A stretch of 15,173 nucleotides of DNA from ANME-2 cluster archaeon (GCA_023544495.1 JAMJFV010000035.1:1-15173); one strand, 5' to 3'. Positions 6,930 through 14,228 are shown, counted from the first letter of the stretch. Notes: generated by a model from the sequence alone, not told the origin. Translations and numbers: made by a program.

Positions 6930-7268
6930 CGTATTCGGATTAGAGGTGTTATACTGAGTATTTATAAGAAAAATCAACCAGCACAAGATGAGGTCGTTAG
7001 AGTCAGGATTCCCAGGAAACAGGAAGGAGAGATTTTGGGGACAGTAGAGAGCATGTTAGGGGCAAATAAGGTACGTGTACGGTGCATGGACGGGGTCGTG
7101 CGGCTGGGAAGGATACCTGGCAAGATGAAGAAACGAACATGGATAAGACCTGGCGATATTATCATTGTAGTACCGTGGGAATTTCAGAATGAAAAAGCAG
7201 ATGTGAAGTGGAGATATACCGGTCCACAGGCTGACTGGCTGGAAAGACGGGGATATCTGAAAGGATAA
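6912..7268 (+). CDS. eif1a: Archaeal translation initiation factor aIF1A
   Basis: An S1/OB-fold initiation factor that binds the A-site region of the small ribosomal subunit, homologous to eukaryotic eIF1A and bacterial IF1. The diagnostic core is complete: RVRIPRKQEGEILG, SMLGANKVRVRCMDG, RLGRIPGKMKKRTWIRPGD and IIIVVPWEFQNEKADVKWRY, with a C-terminal helical end. The coordinates give the longest in-frame ORF from a GTG at 6912 (118 residues). The first 14-18 residues do not look like the family and overlap an inverted repeat. The protein should begin near YKKNQPAQDEVV, where there is no ATG, GTG or TTG. GAGGTG at 6943-6948 sits five bases before a CTG at 6954, which would give a normal 104-residue protein. 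It leads a cluster with RIO1 (six bases apart) and the KH protein. Confidence 0.92.
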   Translation: MNSVVFRIRIRGVILSIYKKNQPAQDEVVRVRIPRKQEGEILGTVESMLGANKVRVRCMDGVVRLGRIPGKMKKRTWIRPGDIIIVVPWEFQNEKADVKWRYTGPQADWLERRGYLKG

Positions 7269-7274
7269 TCCAAT

Positions 7275-8090
7275 ATGAAGGACTCTGACACTGCTATTTC
7301 TAAAAAAGTTTATAAAATTGATAGGAAAATAGATGATTTTCGAACGCGGATAAAAGATTCCGAAGATTTAAAACTTAAAGATGAGGTTTTCGATACATCT
7401 ACGCTGATGTCATTGTATAAGCTTTCATCCAAAGGTTATCTGGATGCGTTGGGGGGTACCATAAGTACGGGAAAAGAAGCGAATATTTTTCATGCGATCA
7501 GAGTGCAGGACGATGAAGAACAGGAACTGGCAATTAAGATATATCGCATCAATAACAGCAATTTCAAAGCCATGCAGGATTACCTGATCGGTGATGTCAG
7601 GTTCAGGAACATAAGGCATACTAAAAAGGATATAGTTCTGGCCTGGACCAGAAAAGAATTTCGTAACCTGAGCAGGGCCATTGAGTGTGGCCTGAATGTG
7701 CCAAAACCTATTATTACGGAACGCAACATCCTCATTATGGAGTTCAAGGGAACCGATAATATTCCTTATCCTCAGCTTCGTGAATTTGACCTGACGAAAA
7801 AACAGGCGGCTCGTATCTGCCTGGAAGTTAACGATTTCATGCTTCGGTTGTTTCGGGATGCAGAACTGGTCCACGCCGACCTCAGTGAATATAATATCCT
7901 GCTTGAGCCCGAATCCTTGACCCCGGTCTTCATTGACATGGGCCAGTCTGTAACACCTGACCATCTCAATGCCAGGGATTTCCTTTTGCGCGATATCACC
8001 AACATTGCACACTTTTTTTCCAGGTACGGGCTTGAAATGGATGTGGAACGTACCCTGGAAAAGATCATAAAGTCCAGAATAGACCATTAG
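7275..8090 (+). CDS. rio1: RIO1-type serine/threonine protein kinase
   Basis: A 271-residue atypical kinase/ATPase of the RIO family, which in archaea and eukaryotes acts in late small-subunit (16S/18S) maturation. Visible: the RIO P-loop STGKEANIFHA (64-74), the ATP-binding lysine in LAIKIYR (K88), RKEFRNLSRA in helix C (127-136), the hinge ILIMEFKG (152-159), the catalytic loop HADLSEYNIL (200-209; D202, N207), and the metal-binding IDMGQSV (220-226; D221). The N-terminal 60 residues are the charged RIO1 extension; the winged helix of RIO2 is absent, so RIO1 is the better assignment. It starts six bases after the aIF1A stop and is probably translated from the same mRNA. Confidence 0.95.
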   Translation: MKDSDTAISKKVYKIDRKIDDFRTRIKDSEDLKLKDEVFDTSTLMSLYKLSSKGYLDALGGTISTGKEANIFHAIRVQDDEEQELAIKIYRINNSNFKAMQDYLIGDVRFRNIRHTKKDIVLAWTRKEFRNLSRAIECGLNVPKPIITERNILIMEFKGTDNIPYPQLREFDLTKKQAARICLEVNDFMLRLFRDAELVHADLSEYNILLEPESLTPVFIDMGQSVTPDHLNARDFLLRDITNIAHFFSRYGLEMDVERTLEKIIKSRIDH

Positions 8091-8124
8091 TACTATGTGC
8101 TATTAATTATATTAGGGGGCAGTT

Positions 8125-8670
8125 ATGTTAGAGAATAAAATGACCACGTATGTAAAAGTACCCATGGATAGGGTCGCTGTAATTATCGGACCTGATGGAA
8201 AAACAAAAGCGCTTATTGAGGAAAAATCCACTGCCAGTTTAACTATTGATAGCCAGACCGGCAGCATTGAGATTACTGACCCGCGTGACCCGTTAATGGC
8301 AATGAAGGCTGCCGAGGTTATCAAATCAATAGGGAGAGGTTTTAGTCCTGATAAAGTGCTCCGCCTTTTTGACGATGACATGCTTACTGTTGATATTATG
8401 GATCTGAGTCACATAGCAAGCACGCCCAAAGAACTGAAACGTATTAAAGGGCGCATTATTGGTAAAGGTGGTAAATCGAGGGAGATATTTGAGAACCTGA
8501 CAGGCTGCAAAATTTCCGTAATGGGTAAGACCGTCAGCATTCTCGGGCATCTGGACCAGATACTCGTGGCACGCACTGGTATCGAGATGTTGGTAAATGG
8601 TTCCCCACATGGACCTGTGTTCTCTTTTCTGGAGAAGAAACGCAGGGAATTAAAAGAGAACAGATGGTAA
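8125..8670 (+). CDS. Dim2/Pno1-like RNA-binding protein with two KH domains
   Basis: A 181-residue protein with two tandem KH folds, the archaeal counterpart of eukaryotic Pno1/Dim2 (KRR1-like), which binds near the 3' end of small-subunit rRNA during maturation. The first KH carries IIGPDGKT (20-27), in which the loop GPDG (22-25) has an acidic residue. The second carries GRIIGKGGKSREIFE (109-123), with canonical GKGG at 113-116, and is followed by HGPVFSFLEKKRRELK. Length and architecture are normal. The ATG at 8125 follows AGGGGGC (8114-8120), a purine-rich ribosome binding site; a second in-frame ATG is at 8140. It lies 34 bases after rio1, and the aIF1A-RIO1-KH order is a conserved archaeal arrangement that fits joint action on the 30S subunit. 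Confidence 0.93.
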   Translation: MLENKMTTYVKVPMDRVAVIIGPDGKTKALIEEKSTASLTIDSQTGSIEITDPRDPLMAMKAAEVIKSIGRGFSPDKVLRLFDDDMLTVDIMDLSHIASTPKELKRIKGRIIGKGGKSREIFENLTGCKISVMGKTVSILGHLDQILVARTGIEMLVNGSPHGPVFSFLEKKRRELKENRW

Positions 8671-8700
8671 TTGTGTTTGTCCTATTAAATTACCATCTGT
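8660..8700. terminator. Perfect 13-bp inverted repeat between convergent genes
   Basis: ACAGATGGTAATT (8660-8672) and AATTACCATCTGT (8688-8700) are perfect inverted copies around a 15-base loop. The left arm contains the stop codon of the KH gene. The right arm ends 14 bases before the stop of the convergent membrane-protein gene. Being symmetric, it could form a 3'-end hairpin for either transcript. No long T-tract follows, so termination is inferred from position. Confidence 0.5.
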
Positions 8701-8714
8701 ACAATACCGATTAT

Positions 8715-9644
8715 TCATACCGGGAATACTAATTTTTCAACTGCTACATATTTGAGTATGGTCAATGCAGAATTTCCTGGATATATAAGGATATCGTTTG
8801 CACGATATGCATTCAGTATCACTCTCACTGTATAGCCACCATATCCACCAAGAAGTTGATCGCTGTAATGATCAATCCAGGCTTTGAGTATCTTGGCTGC
8901 AACAGTAGATGGATTATCATCTTTGATTATATGTGACGGGGGATACTCAGATTGTACGATCCACTTATACATGTCATCCACGTAAATTTCATTGCCTGTT
9001 TCGTATAGTATGTAACTGTCAGTAGACAGGGCCTTTAACGTGTCCACATCAATGATTATCATTCGGTCCAGTTTACCATAATCATTCTCTGCTTTTTCAA
9101 AGAACGCTTTCCGATTCGATAATGCGCCAAGTTCAGTTATTTCAATGATCTCGGACTGTCGCATATCCTTGTGGTAAACACTGGCTGCTTTTGGCACATC
9201 CTTATATACTACTACTATGAGGTAATCGGTGTCATCCCTGAGATCCTCCATACCATTGGTCCACGCATATAAACTGCCTGCAATGACCAGTGCAATTATT
9301 AAAATAATTGCAAGAAAATACCGTTTAATTTTTTTCATGAATCGATTCGATTGTTTTTTCTCCACTTCTCTAATGATCACCACTTCCTTTTGCACTTCTT
9401 TTGGTGGGGAAGGCTCTGGTTTAGGTTTAAGCTTTGGAATTAAACTCGGTTTGGTTTTTGGTTCAGACTCTTGTTTTTGTTCGGGTTTTTGTACCGGAAC
9501 AGGTTCAGGGGACTCTTCTTCCAGTGTAACTTCATCTTCAGGTTCTGAGGTCTTCTCACCTGATGTAAATGGTTCCATTCCAGATTCAGACGTTTCAGGC
9601 ATATCTTCTATTGTCTTTAACGTCTCTTCATCCTTATCGTTCAT
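8715..9644 (-). CDS. Single-pass membrane protein with acidic/proline-rich cytoplasmic tail; function unknown
   Basis: A 309-residue protein I cannot assign to a named family. Residues 1-100 are low-complexity, rich in Glu, Pro, Lys, Ser and Thr, with KPK/PEP-type runs near 66-82. A basic patch RFMKKIKRYF (101-110) precedes one hydrophobic helix (about 109-128, LAIILIIALVIAG). Positive-inside logic places the charged tail in the cytoplasm and the C-terminal 180 residues outside. The external part begins DYLIVVVYKDV and contains MIIIDVDTLKALS, a pattern faintly like LytR-CpsA-Psr domains, but too weak to claim. The ATG at 9644 follows GAGGG (9654-9650). TATA-like AACTATATACTG (9710-9699) lies upstream. 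It is divergent from mcm and convergent with the KH gene. Confidence 0.75.
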   Translation of the reverse strand: MNDKDEETLKTIEDMPETSESGMEPFTSGEKTSEPEDEVTLEEESPEPVPVQKPEQKQESEPKTKPSLIPKLKPKPEPSPPKEVQKEVVIIREVEKKQSNRFMKKIKRYFLAIILIIALVIAGSLYAWTNGMEDLRDDTDYLIVVVYKDVPKAASVYHKDMRQSEIIEITELGALSNRKAFFEKAENDYGKLDRMIIIDVDTLKALSTDSYILYETGNEIYVDDMYKWIVQSEYPPSHIIKDDNPSTVAAKILKAWIDHYSDQLLGGYGGYTVRVILNAYRANDILIYPGNSALTILKYVAVEKLVFPV

Positions 9645-9812
9645 ATATATCCCTCATATTGACAAATGTTTTTGCAGTAATATTGTCCAAATGCAATTCA
9701 GTATATAGTTATCCTTTTTCATACTTTATCAAGTTTTCCTTGTTAAAGAGAAACAAATGCACTAAAAAATCTGTATTGGATTAGCAGTAGGTAAAGTAAA
9801 AAGTATAGGTGG

Positions 9813-9869
9813 GATACAAACGAGATTAAGGGTGGGAGTGTATTAAAATATGAAAATCTCGCTTGTATC
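9813..9869. repeat. 15-bp inverted repeat in the mcm upstream region
   Basis: GATACAAACGAGATT (9813-9827) is repeated in inverted orientation as AATCTCGCTTGTATC (9855-9869), with one mismatch and a 27-base spacer. Outside the core the similarity continues imperfectly (ATAGG-type ends at about 9805 and 9880). It could be a dimer or two-site DNA-binding element, or a hairpin. Confidence 0.6.
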
Positions 9870-9958
9870 ATCTACCCTATTATACACTTATTGTATAAAG
9901 TTATTTCGTATACCCACGAATAAAATGGGTGATATAAATATTCCATCATGGATATTAA

Positions 9959-9980
9959 CCCCCCTTTGTTTCAACTCCAG
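9959..9980 (-). other. Origin recognition box (ORB)-like element
   Basis: The minus strand reads CTGGA then GTTGAAACAAAGGGGGG. This matches the archaeal Orc1/Cdc6 binding box: a T..A...GAAAC core, an A-rich spacer and a run of G (the G-string). The core, spacer and six-G string are all in the right order and distance. It lies about 85 bases before the mcm start and just downstream of the TATA-like box at 9931-9940, so bound Orc1/Cdc6 could either nucleate an origin or repress mcm. Confidence 0.5.
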
Positions 9981-10063
9981 AAAACCAGTAACAATAAATA
10001 CTTTCGGTCTGCTCTTTACCACAACATTCATATGTACGTTCGACTTAACCTAGGGTTTTGGAA

Positions 10064-12151
10064 ATGGCAGATAATTCATCAGAAATTACCTGGGAAGAAT
10101 TCATAAAGCGTTATTATTTTGAGCAACTGCTTTCTCTGGCAGGAGAATATCCTGAACGTAAAAGCCTGATCATAGAATATCCGGATATAGAAAAATACAG
10201 CATTGAGCTTGCCAGTGAATTGCTGGAAACTCCTGATAGTGTACTGCGGCATGCCAACATGGCGCTGAACAATATTGACCTGCCTATGGATGTGACACTG
10301 ACTGATACCCATGTCAGGATCGTAAATCTTCCCGCAGATGTAGAGATAAGGCAGCTCAGAAGCGATAATATTTCAAAATTAATTAGTGTTTCCGGCATTA
10401 TCAGGAAAGCCACTGAAGTAAGGCCAAAACTTGTCATGGCAGCTTTTGAATGCCAGAAATGCGGGCATATTACTGAATTGCCCCAGAGTGGTTCCAAGTT
10501 CTCGACACCATTCGACTGTGACAATGAACAGTGTGGCAGGCAGGGTCCATTCAAGTTGCTCATTAAAGAATCTGCGTTCATTGATGCCCAGAAACTCAGG
10601 ATACAGGAATCTCCGGAAGACCTTAGAGGCGGGGAACAGCCCCAGACCCTGGATGTTGATATTGAGGATGATCTTGTGGGCCAGGTGGCTCCGGGTGACC
10701 GGGTGACCATATCAGGCATACTGAGAAGCTACCAGAGAGAAAAGGGCATGATAAAAAGTACCTTTTTTGACCTTGTACTGGACGGTCAGTCCATTGAACG
10801 CGAAGACCACGAATTTGATGAGATAAACATTACCGTGGAAGATGAAAAAGTGATAGAGGACCTGGGATGTTCCCCTGATGTGTATGACAGGATAATTGGC
10901 TCAATTGCCCCCAGTATCTTTGGGTATGATGAGATCAAGGAAGCCATGGCGCTGCAATTGTTCAGTGGTGTGCCAAAACACCTGCCAGACGGGTCACGGA
11001 TAAGAGGGGATATTCACATGCTGCTGGTGGGTGACCCCGGTATTGCCAAGTCACAGCTGTTGCGTTATGCTATTAAATTATCACCAAGGGGTATTTACAC
11101 ATCAGGTAAGGGTACTACATCTGCCGGCCTTACTGCAACCGCTGTAAAGGACGAGTTCGGAGACGGACGCTGGACTCTTGAGGCCGGTGCCCTGGTATTG
11201 GCAGATAAAGGCATGGCTGCCGTGGATGAGATGGACAAGATGGCAAAGGAAGACAGAAGTGCCCTGCATGAAGCCATGGAACAGCAAACGATCAGTATTG
11301 CAAAGGCCGGAATCCTGGCGACCCTGAAAAGCAGATGTGCCCTGCTGGGAGCGGCGAACCCGAAATTCGGTCGGTTCGACCGTTACGAAGGCATTGCTCA
11401 ACAGATCAACCTGCCTCCTGCCCTGATATCAAGGTTTGACCTGATATTCATACTAACCGATGAAACAAACACGCAGAGGGATACAAATATTGCTGAACAT
11501 ATTTTGAGGGGACATTATGCAGGTGAAATTGATGCCCAGTACCAGAATGTACAGTCTTCCAAGGTCACGCTGGAGCAAATAGAGACTGCTATGGAGGTGA
11601 TCCAGCCATCCATCAAACCCGAGATGCTGCGCAAATATATTGCCTATTCGAAGCGACACATTTTCCCTGTGCTGGAAGATGATTCACGTCAGATGATAAT
11701 TGATTTTTACCTGAATCTCAGGAGCCAGGGAAGTGATACAAATTCACCAATTCCAGTAACTGCAAGGCAGCTTGAGGCCCTGGTACGTCTGGCAGAGGGG
11801 TCAGCCAGAATGAGGCTCAGCAATACTGTAACAACTTCTGACGTTAACCGTATAATCAGGATTGTTACCGAAAGTCTCAAACAGGTAATGACAGACCCCG
11901 AAACCGGAAAACTGGATTCTGATATGATTAATACGGGCATGGCAAAAAGCCAGCGTGACAAGGCAAAACTTCTCAGGGAGATCATCCGTGAAGTGCAGCA
12001 GGACCATGATGGAAAGGCACCTAAGAACGAAGTGATACAGCGTGCAGTAGAAGCTGGGATGGATGAGGATAAAGCTGAGGAATATATTAAAAGACTCAAG
12101 CGTGAAGGTTCAATTTTTGAACCAAGTAATGGATTTTTGAAAACTACATGA
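10064..12151 (+). CDS. mcm: Replicative DNA helicase MCM
   Basis: A 695-residue archaeal minichromosome maintenance protein, the hexameric 3'-5' helicase of the replication fork. The N-terminal domain carries a zinc site, C130 and C133 with C152 and C157, followed by the OB-fold beta hairpins. The AAA+ core has Walker A GDPGIAKS (323-330), Walker B AVDEMDKM (386-393), sensor 1 GAANP (429-433) and the arginine finger in SRFDL (R457). The last 80 or so residues form the winged helix. The protein is full length with no intein or insertion. I chose the ATG at 10064; a TTG two codons upstream has no support. The ribosome binding site is weak. DUF424 and the two coiled-coil genes follow on the same strand. 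Confidence 0.97.
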   Translation: MADNSSEITWEEFIKRYYFEQLLSLAGEYPERKSLIIEYPDIEKYSIELASELLETPDSVLRHANMALNNIDLPMDVTLTDTHVRIVNLPADVEIRQLRSDNISKLISVSGIIRKATEVRPKLVMAAFECQKCGHITELPQSGSKFSTPFDCDNEQCGRQGPFKLLIKESAFIDAQKLRIQESPEDLRGGEQPQTLDVDIEDDLVGQVAPGDRVTISGILRSYQREKGMIKSTFFDLVLDGQSIEREDHEFDEINITVEDEKVIEDLGCSPDVYDRIIGSIAPSIFGYDEIKEAMALQLFSGVPKHLPDGSRIRGDIHMLLVGDPGIAKSQLLRYAIKLSPRGIYTSGKGTTSAGLTATAVKDEFGDGRWTLEAGALVLADKGMAAVDEMDKMAKEDRSALHEAMEQQTISIAKAGILATLKSRCALLGAANPKFGRFDRYEGIAQQINLPPALISRFDLIFILTDETNTQRDTNIAEHILRGHYAGEIDAQYQNVQSSKVTLEQIETAMEVIQPSIKPEMLRKYIAYSKRHIFPVLEDDSRQMIIDFYLNLRSQGSDTNSPIPVTARQLEALVRLAEGSARMRLSNTVTTSDVNRIIRIVTESLKQVMTDPETGKLDSDMINTGMAKSQRDKAKLLREIIREVQQDHDGKAPKNEVIQRAVEAGMDEDKAEEYIKRLKREGSIFEPSNGFLKTT

Positions 12152-12192
12152 ATACCATTAACTTTAATAGTGAATGAGAAGTGCAATAGACT

Positions 12193-12483
12193 ATGTACAT
12201 CAAGATATACGAAACAGATGAATCGTTACTGGTAACTGTGTGCGATAGGGAACTCATCGGCAAGACCCTGAAAAGCAATGGATTAAAGCTGGAAATCGAC
12301 GAAGAATTTTATAAGGGTGAACTGGCAGATGCTGTACAGGTACAGACAGCACTGCAGGAAGCCACTACCGCAAATATTGTAGGCAAGCGCAGCATTGATA
12401 ATGCCATACAATGCGGGGCTATAGATAGTTCGTGTCTGATTTATATTGATGGTGTACCCCACGCCCAGATGTACTGTGTGTGA
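12193..12483 (+). CDS. DUF424 family protein
   Basis: A 96-residue protein of the archaeal DUF424 family, recognised from YIKIYETDESLLVTVCDRELIGKTL, the central EFYKGELADA and the NIVGKRSIDNAIQCGAID region. The family is small, nearly always a single domain of about 95-110 residues, and has no established biochemical role. The protein is full length, with no membrane segment. It begins 41 bases after the mcm stop and may be read from the mcm transcript; no strong terminator or TATA box separates the two. A GAATGAG purine stretch lies roughly 15 bases upstream of the ATG. Confidence 0.85.
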   Translation: MYIKIYETDESLLVTVCDRELIGKTLKSNGLKLEIDEEFYKGELADAVQVQTALQEATTANIVGKRSIDNAIQCGAIDSSCLIYIDGVPHAQMYCV

Positions 12484-12509
12484 AAATGGCATTAAGGGTG
12501 GCATTTAGA

Positions 12510-12525
12510 AACAAATATATTTGTT
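12510..12525 (+). promoter_or_regulatory. Palindromic TATA region of the coiled-coil operon
   Basis: AACAAATATATTTGTT is a perfect 16-bp palindrome and contains a good TATA box (AAATATAT). It predicts a transcript start near 12540-12545, about 25 bases before the ATG at 12568, with the ribosome binding site AGGAG (12552-12556) inside the leader. It implies the two coiled-coil genes are transcribed separately from mcm, possibly under a dimeric regulator. Confidence 0.5.
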
Positions 12526-12567
12526 AACCCGGATTATTTGATTATTTCCACAGGAGAAATCAAACAT

Positions 12568-13242
12568 ATGACAGAGATAGAAGCCCAGGCAGAATATCAT
12601 CATGTTTCAATATTGAGCGATGCAGAATTGCATTCTATCGTTATTAATAAACACATGACATTCCTGCAGGATTTTACTGAAGAACTGGATAGGCTGGATG
12701 ATACAGTAAACAGTAAGAGGACAGAATACCAGCGTATCATTAATGAACTGGAAGCACTTGAGACACGAATTGTCGTGCTCAGAGAAAAACGTCATCAATT
12801 ATATCACCAGGCAAAAAAGTTACGTCTAAAACTGTTGGATGATGTAGATACGAATGAACACATACTTCATCTCGAAAATGAGATCAATGATATAGATAAC
12901 AGGTTGCAGAATGCTAATATGTCTTCCAATGAAGAGTTCGAATGCATCAACAGGATACGTGCGCTGATAAATGAAATGGTGCGGGGTTTGCCTGGAATTA
13001 ATGATGTGAAACGTAGAGAATTTGCATCAATTCTTGATATTCTCAAGATCGCTGAATCTGCACGAAAAGAACTGGATACTATGGTCGATGCTCCCTCAAA
13101 GCATAGAACTGAATCGTCTTCAATAAAGGATGAGTTCGAAGAGATGGAATCACGGCAGAGATGGCTGAAACTCCGGATAGAACTTCATAATGATGCTCTT
13201 GAGTACTGGGAAATGGCTCTGGCAGGGGGAGAACAGAAATGA
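12568..13242 (+). CDS. Coiled-coil protein, first gene of a two-gene unit
   Basis: A 224-residue soluble protein that is almost entirely charged alpha helix; I do not recognise a catalytic domain. Long heptad-like stretches run over about residues 35-130 (for example RLDDTVNSKRTEYQ, ELEALETRIVVLREKRHQL, HLENEINDIDNRLQNAN) and again over the last 40 residues (EEMESRQRWLKLRIELHNDALEYWEMAL). A short less-helical part (EMVRGLPGINDVKR, roughly 140-153) may be a hinge. The ATG at 12568 is supported by AGGAG at 12552-12556; an in-frame TTG at 12538 lies at the predicted transcript start and is rejected. Its stop overlaps the next gene's start as ATGA, so the two proteins are probably made together and may form one complex. 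Confidence 0.8.
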   Translation: MTEIEAQAEYHHVSILSDAELHSIVINKHMTFLQDFTEELDRLDDTVNSKRTEYQRIINELEALETRIVVLREKRHQLYHQAKKLRLKLLDDVDTNEHILHLENEINDIDNRLQNANMSSNEEFECINRIRALINEMVRGLPGINDVKRREFASILDILKIAESARKELDTMVDAPSKHRTESSSIKDEFEEMESRQRWLKLRIELHNDALEYWEMALAGGEQK

Positions 13243-14177
13243 ATGATGTGTCGGCTATGTCTGAAGGTGAATTGAAGAACAAGATCAATGTGTTCAGGCA
13301 GCAGGTGGAACACAAGGAACAGGATATCAAGAATCTCTACCAGGAGATGAAACTGCATAACAAGGGGGCAAAAGAGCTCAGGGCAAAGCGTGATGAACTG
13401 AACCAGCAGGTCAAGGAACTAAAGGAATCCGCCACTGAATTCAGGACTAAGCGCGATGAGGTCAATGCGAAGATCGCGGAACTGAAAAAGCAACGAGATG
13501 ATATCAGGAGTAACAGTGATGGTTATACCGATAAGATCAGTGAATTGAAAAAGATTCGCGATGACCTGAACAAAATAGCAAGGGGCAGGTTAGAATCCCT
13601 CTCAGAAGCATACCGGACCGAGCTGGAAAAGTTATCTACAGCAGATATACCACTGGATTATGAGCAATCACTGATGAAGAGATTGAATGAACTCGGAGAC
13701 CGGCTTAAAGCCATACAGGAAGCAAATACGATCCATAATGAGATGGGGGGTATATATGGAAAAGTGAGCAAATTCCATCAGGAGATCGACACATTCAATA
13801 CTTTGATCCATGACCTGGCTAGTGAGTCCCAGTCATATCACGAAGATATGCTGGATATGTATAATAAAATGGATGAGATCAGGAAAAAATCAGACGAATT
13901 CCATAGGCGTTTGCTTGAAATATACGAGTTCACGAATCCCATTAAAGAGAAGATCGATGCCATGAAAAATTCCATTTCACAGACCCGGGATGAACTGGAT
14001 GTATATCTGGACCAGATGAAAGAGATACAGCTTGTTAAGGACCAGAAAAAGCAAGAAGAAAAACGGGTGAATGCTAAAGATAAATTCCAGAAAAAGGGTA
14101 AGCTCAGTTTGGAAGACCTGAGATTACTTATGGACAATGACGAAATAGAATTTGAGAGGAATGAGATAAAATTATAA
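13239..14177 (+). CDS. COG1340-like archaeal coiled-coil protein
   Basis: A 312-residue, almost wholly helical protein resembling the archaeal COG1340 coiled-coil family. The N-terminal 125 residues are a repeating charged coil with recurrent RxKRDELNxxVxEL-type units (AKRDELNQQVKELKESA, TKRDEVNAKIAELKKQRDD, ELKKIRDDLNK). A middle bundle follows (about 130-265), then the typical end: an E/K-rich stretch followed by KDKFQKKGKLSLEDLRLLMDNDEIE (about 281-305). No enzyme motifs are visible. The ATG at 13239 overlaps the preceding stop by ATGA, with GGGGGAG (13226-13232) as a strong ribosome binding site. The family's function is unknown; a scaffold or tether is a guess. Confidence 0.82.
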   Translation: MNDVSAMSEGELKNKINVFRQQVEHKEQDIKNLYQEMKLHNKGAKELRAKRDELNQQVKELKESATEFRTKRDEVNAKIAELKKQRDDIRSNSDGYTDKISELKKIRDDLNKIARGRLESLSEAYRTELEKLSTADIPLDYEQSLMKRLNELGDRLKAIQEANTIHNEMGGIYGKVSKFHQEIDTFNTLIHDLASESQSYHEDMLDMYNKMDEIRKKSDEFHRRLLEIYEFTNPIKEKIDAMKNSISQTRDELDVYLDQMKEIQLVKDQKKQEEKRVNAKDKFQKKGKLSLEDLRLLMDNDEIEFERNEIKL

Positions 14178-14187
14178 CGCCAAATTG

Positions 14188-14215
14188 GGATGTTCGGGAA
14201 TTATCCCAGACATCC
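14188..14215. terminator. Hairpin between convergent coiled-coil genes
   Basis: GGATGT (14188-14193) pairs with ACATCC (14210-14215). An inner GGG/CCC stem (14196-14198 with 14205-14207) closes the loop AATTAT. It lies in the 51-base gap between the stop of the COG1340-like gene and the stop of the opposite-strand coiled-coil gene. Its symmetry lets it act for either transcript. Confidence 0.45.
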
Positions 14216-14228
14216 ATTTCATATTGAG

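Larger units (their letters stand above)
9645..10063. other. Gene-free, AT-rich region between divergent genes; possible origin or regulatory region
   Basis: About 420 bases separate the membrane-protein gene (minus) from mcm (plus). No ORF here looks coding. The region contains a strong ORB-like box (9959-9980), a weaker matching core on the other strand (9743-9754), a 15-bp inverted repeat (9813-9869), and several TATA-like boxes on the mcm side: TGTATAAAG (9892-9900), GATATAAATA (9931-9940) and CAATAAATAC (9992-10001). The combination resembles either an archaeal origin or a large promoter region. No orc1/cdc6 gene, the usual origin neighbour, is present in the window. Confidence 0.45.

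Noticed and set aside
7425..8087. 220-residue minus-strand ORF
   Set aside because: It lies opposite the complete RIO1 kinase gene, whose catalytic motifs are all intact; the opposite frame is a by-product of its codon use.
9850..10053. 67-residue plus-strand ORF in the mcm upstream region
   Set aside because: It overlaps the inverted repeat and the ORB-like box, has an unstructured composition and no ribosome binding site.
10114..10719. 201-residue minus-strand ORF
   Set aside because: It is the antisense of the MCM N-terminal domain and has no family resemblance.
10064..12151. Intein in MCM
   Set aside because: Archaeal mcm genes often carry inteins, but Walker A, Walker B and the arginine finger are at normal spacing here with no insertion.
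12538..12567. Upstream TTG start for the first coiled-coil gene
   Set aside because: It would lie at or before the predicted transcript start, whereas ATG 12568 has an AGGAG site upstream.
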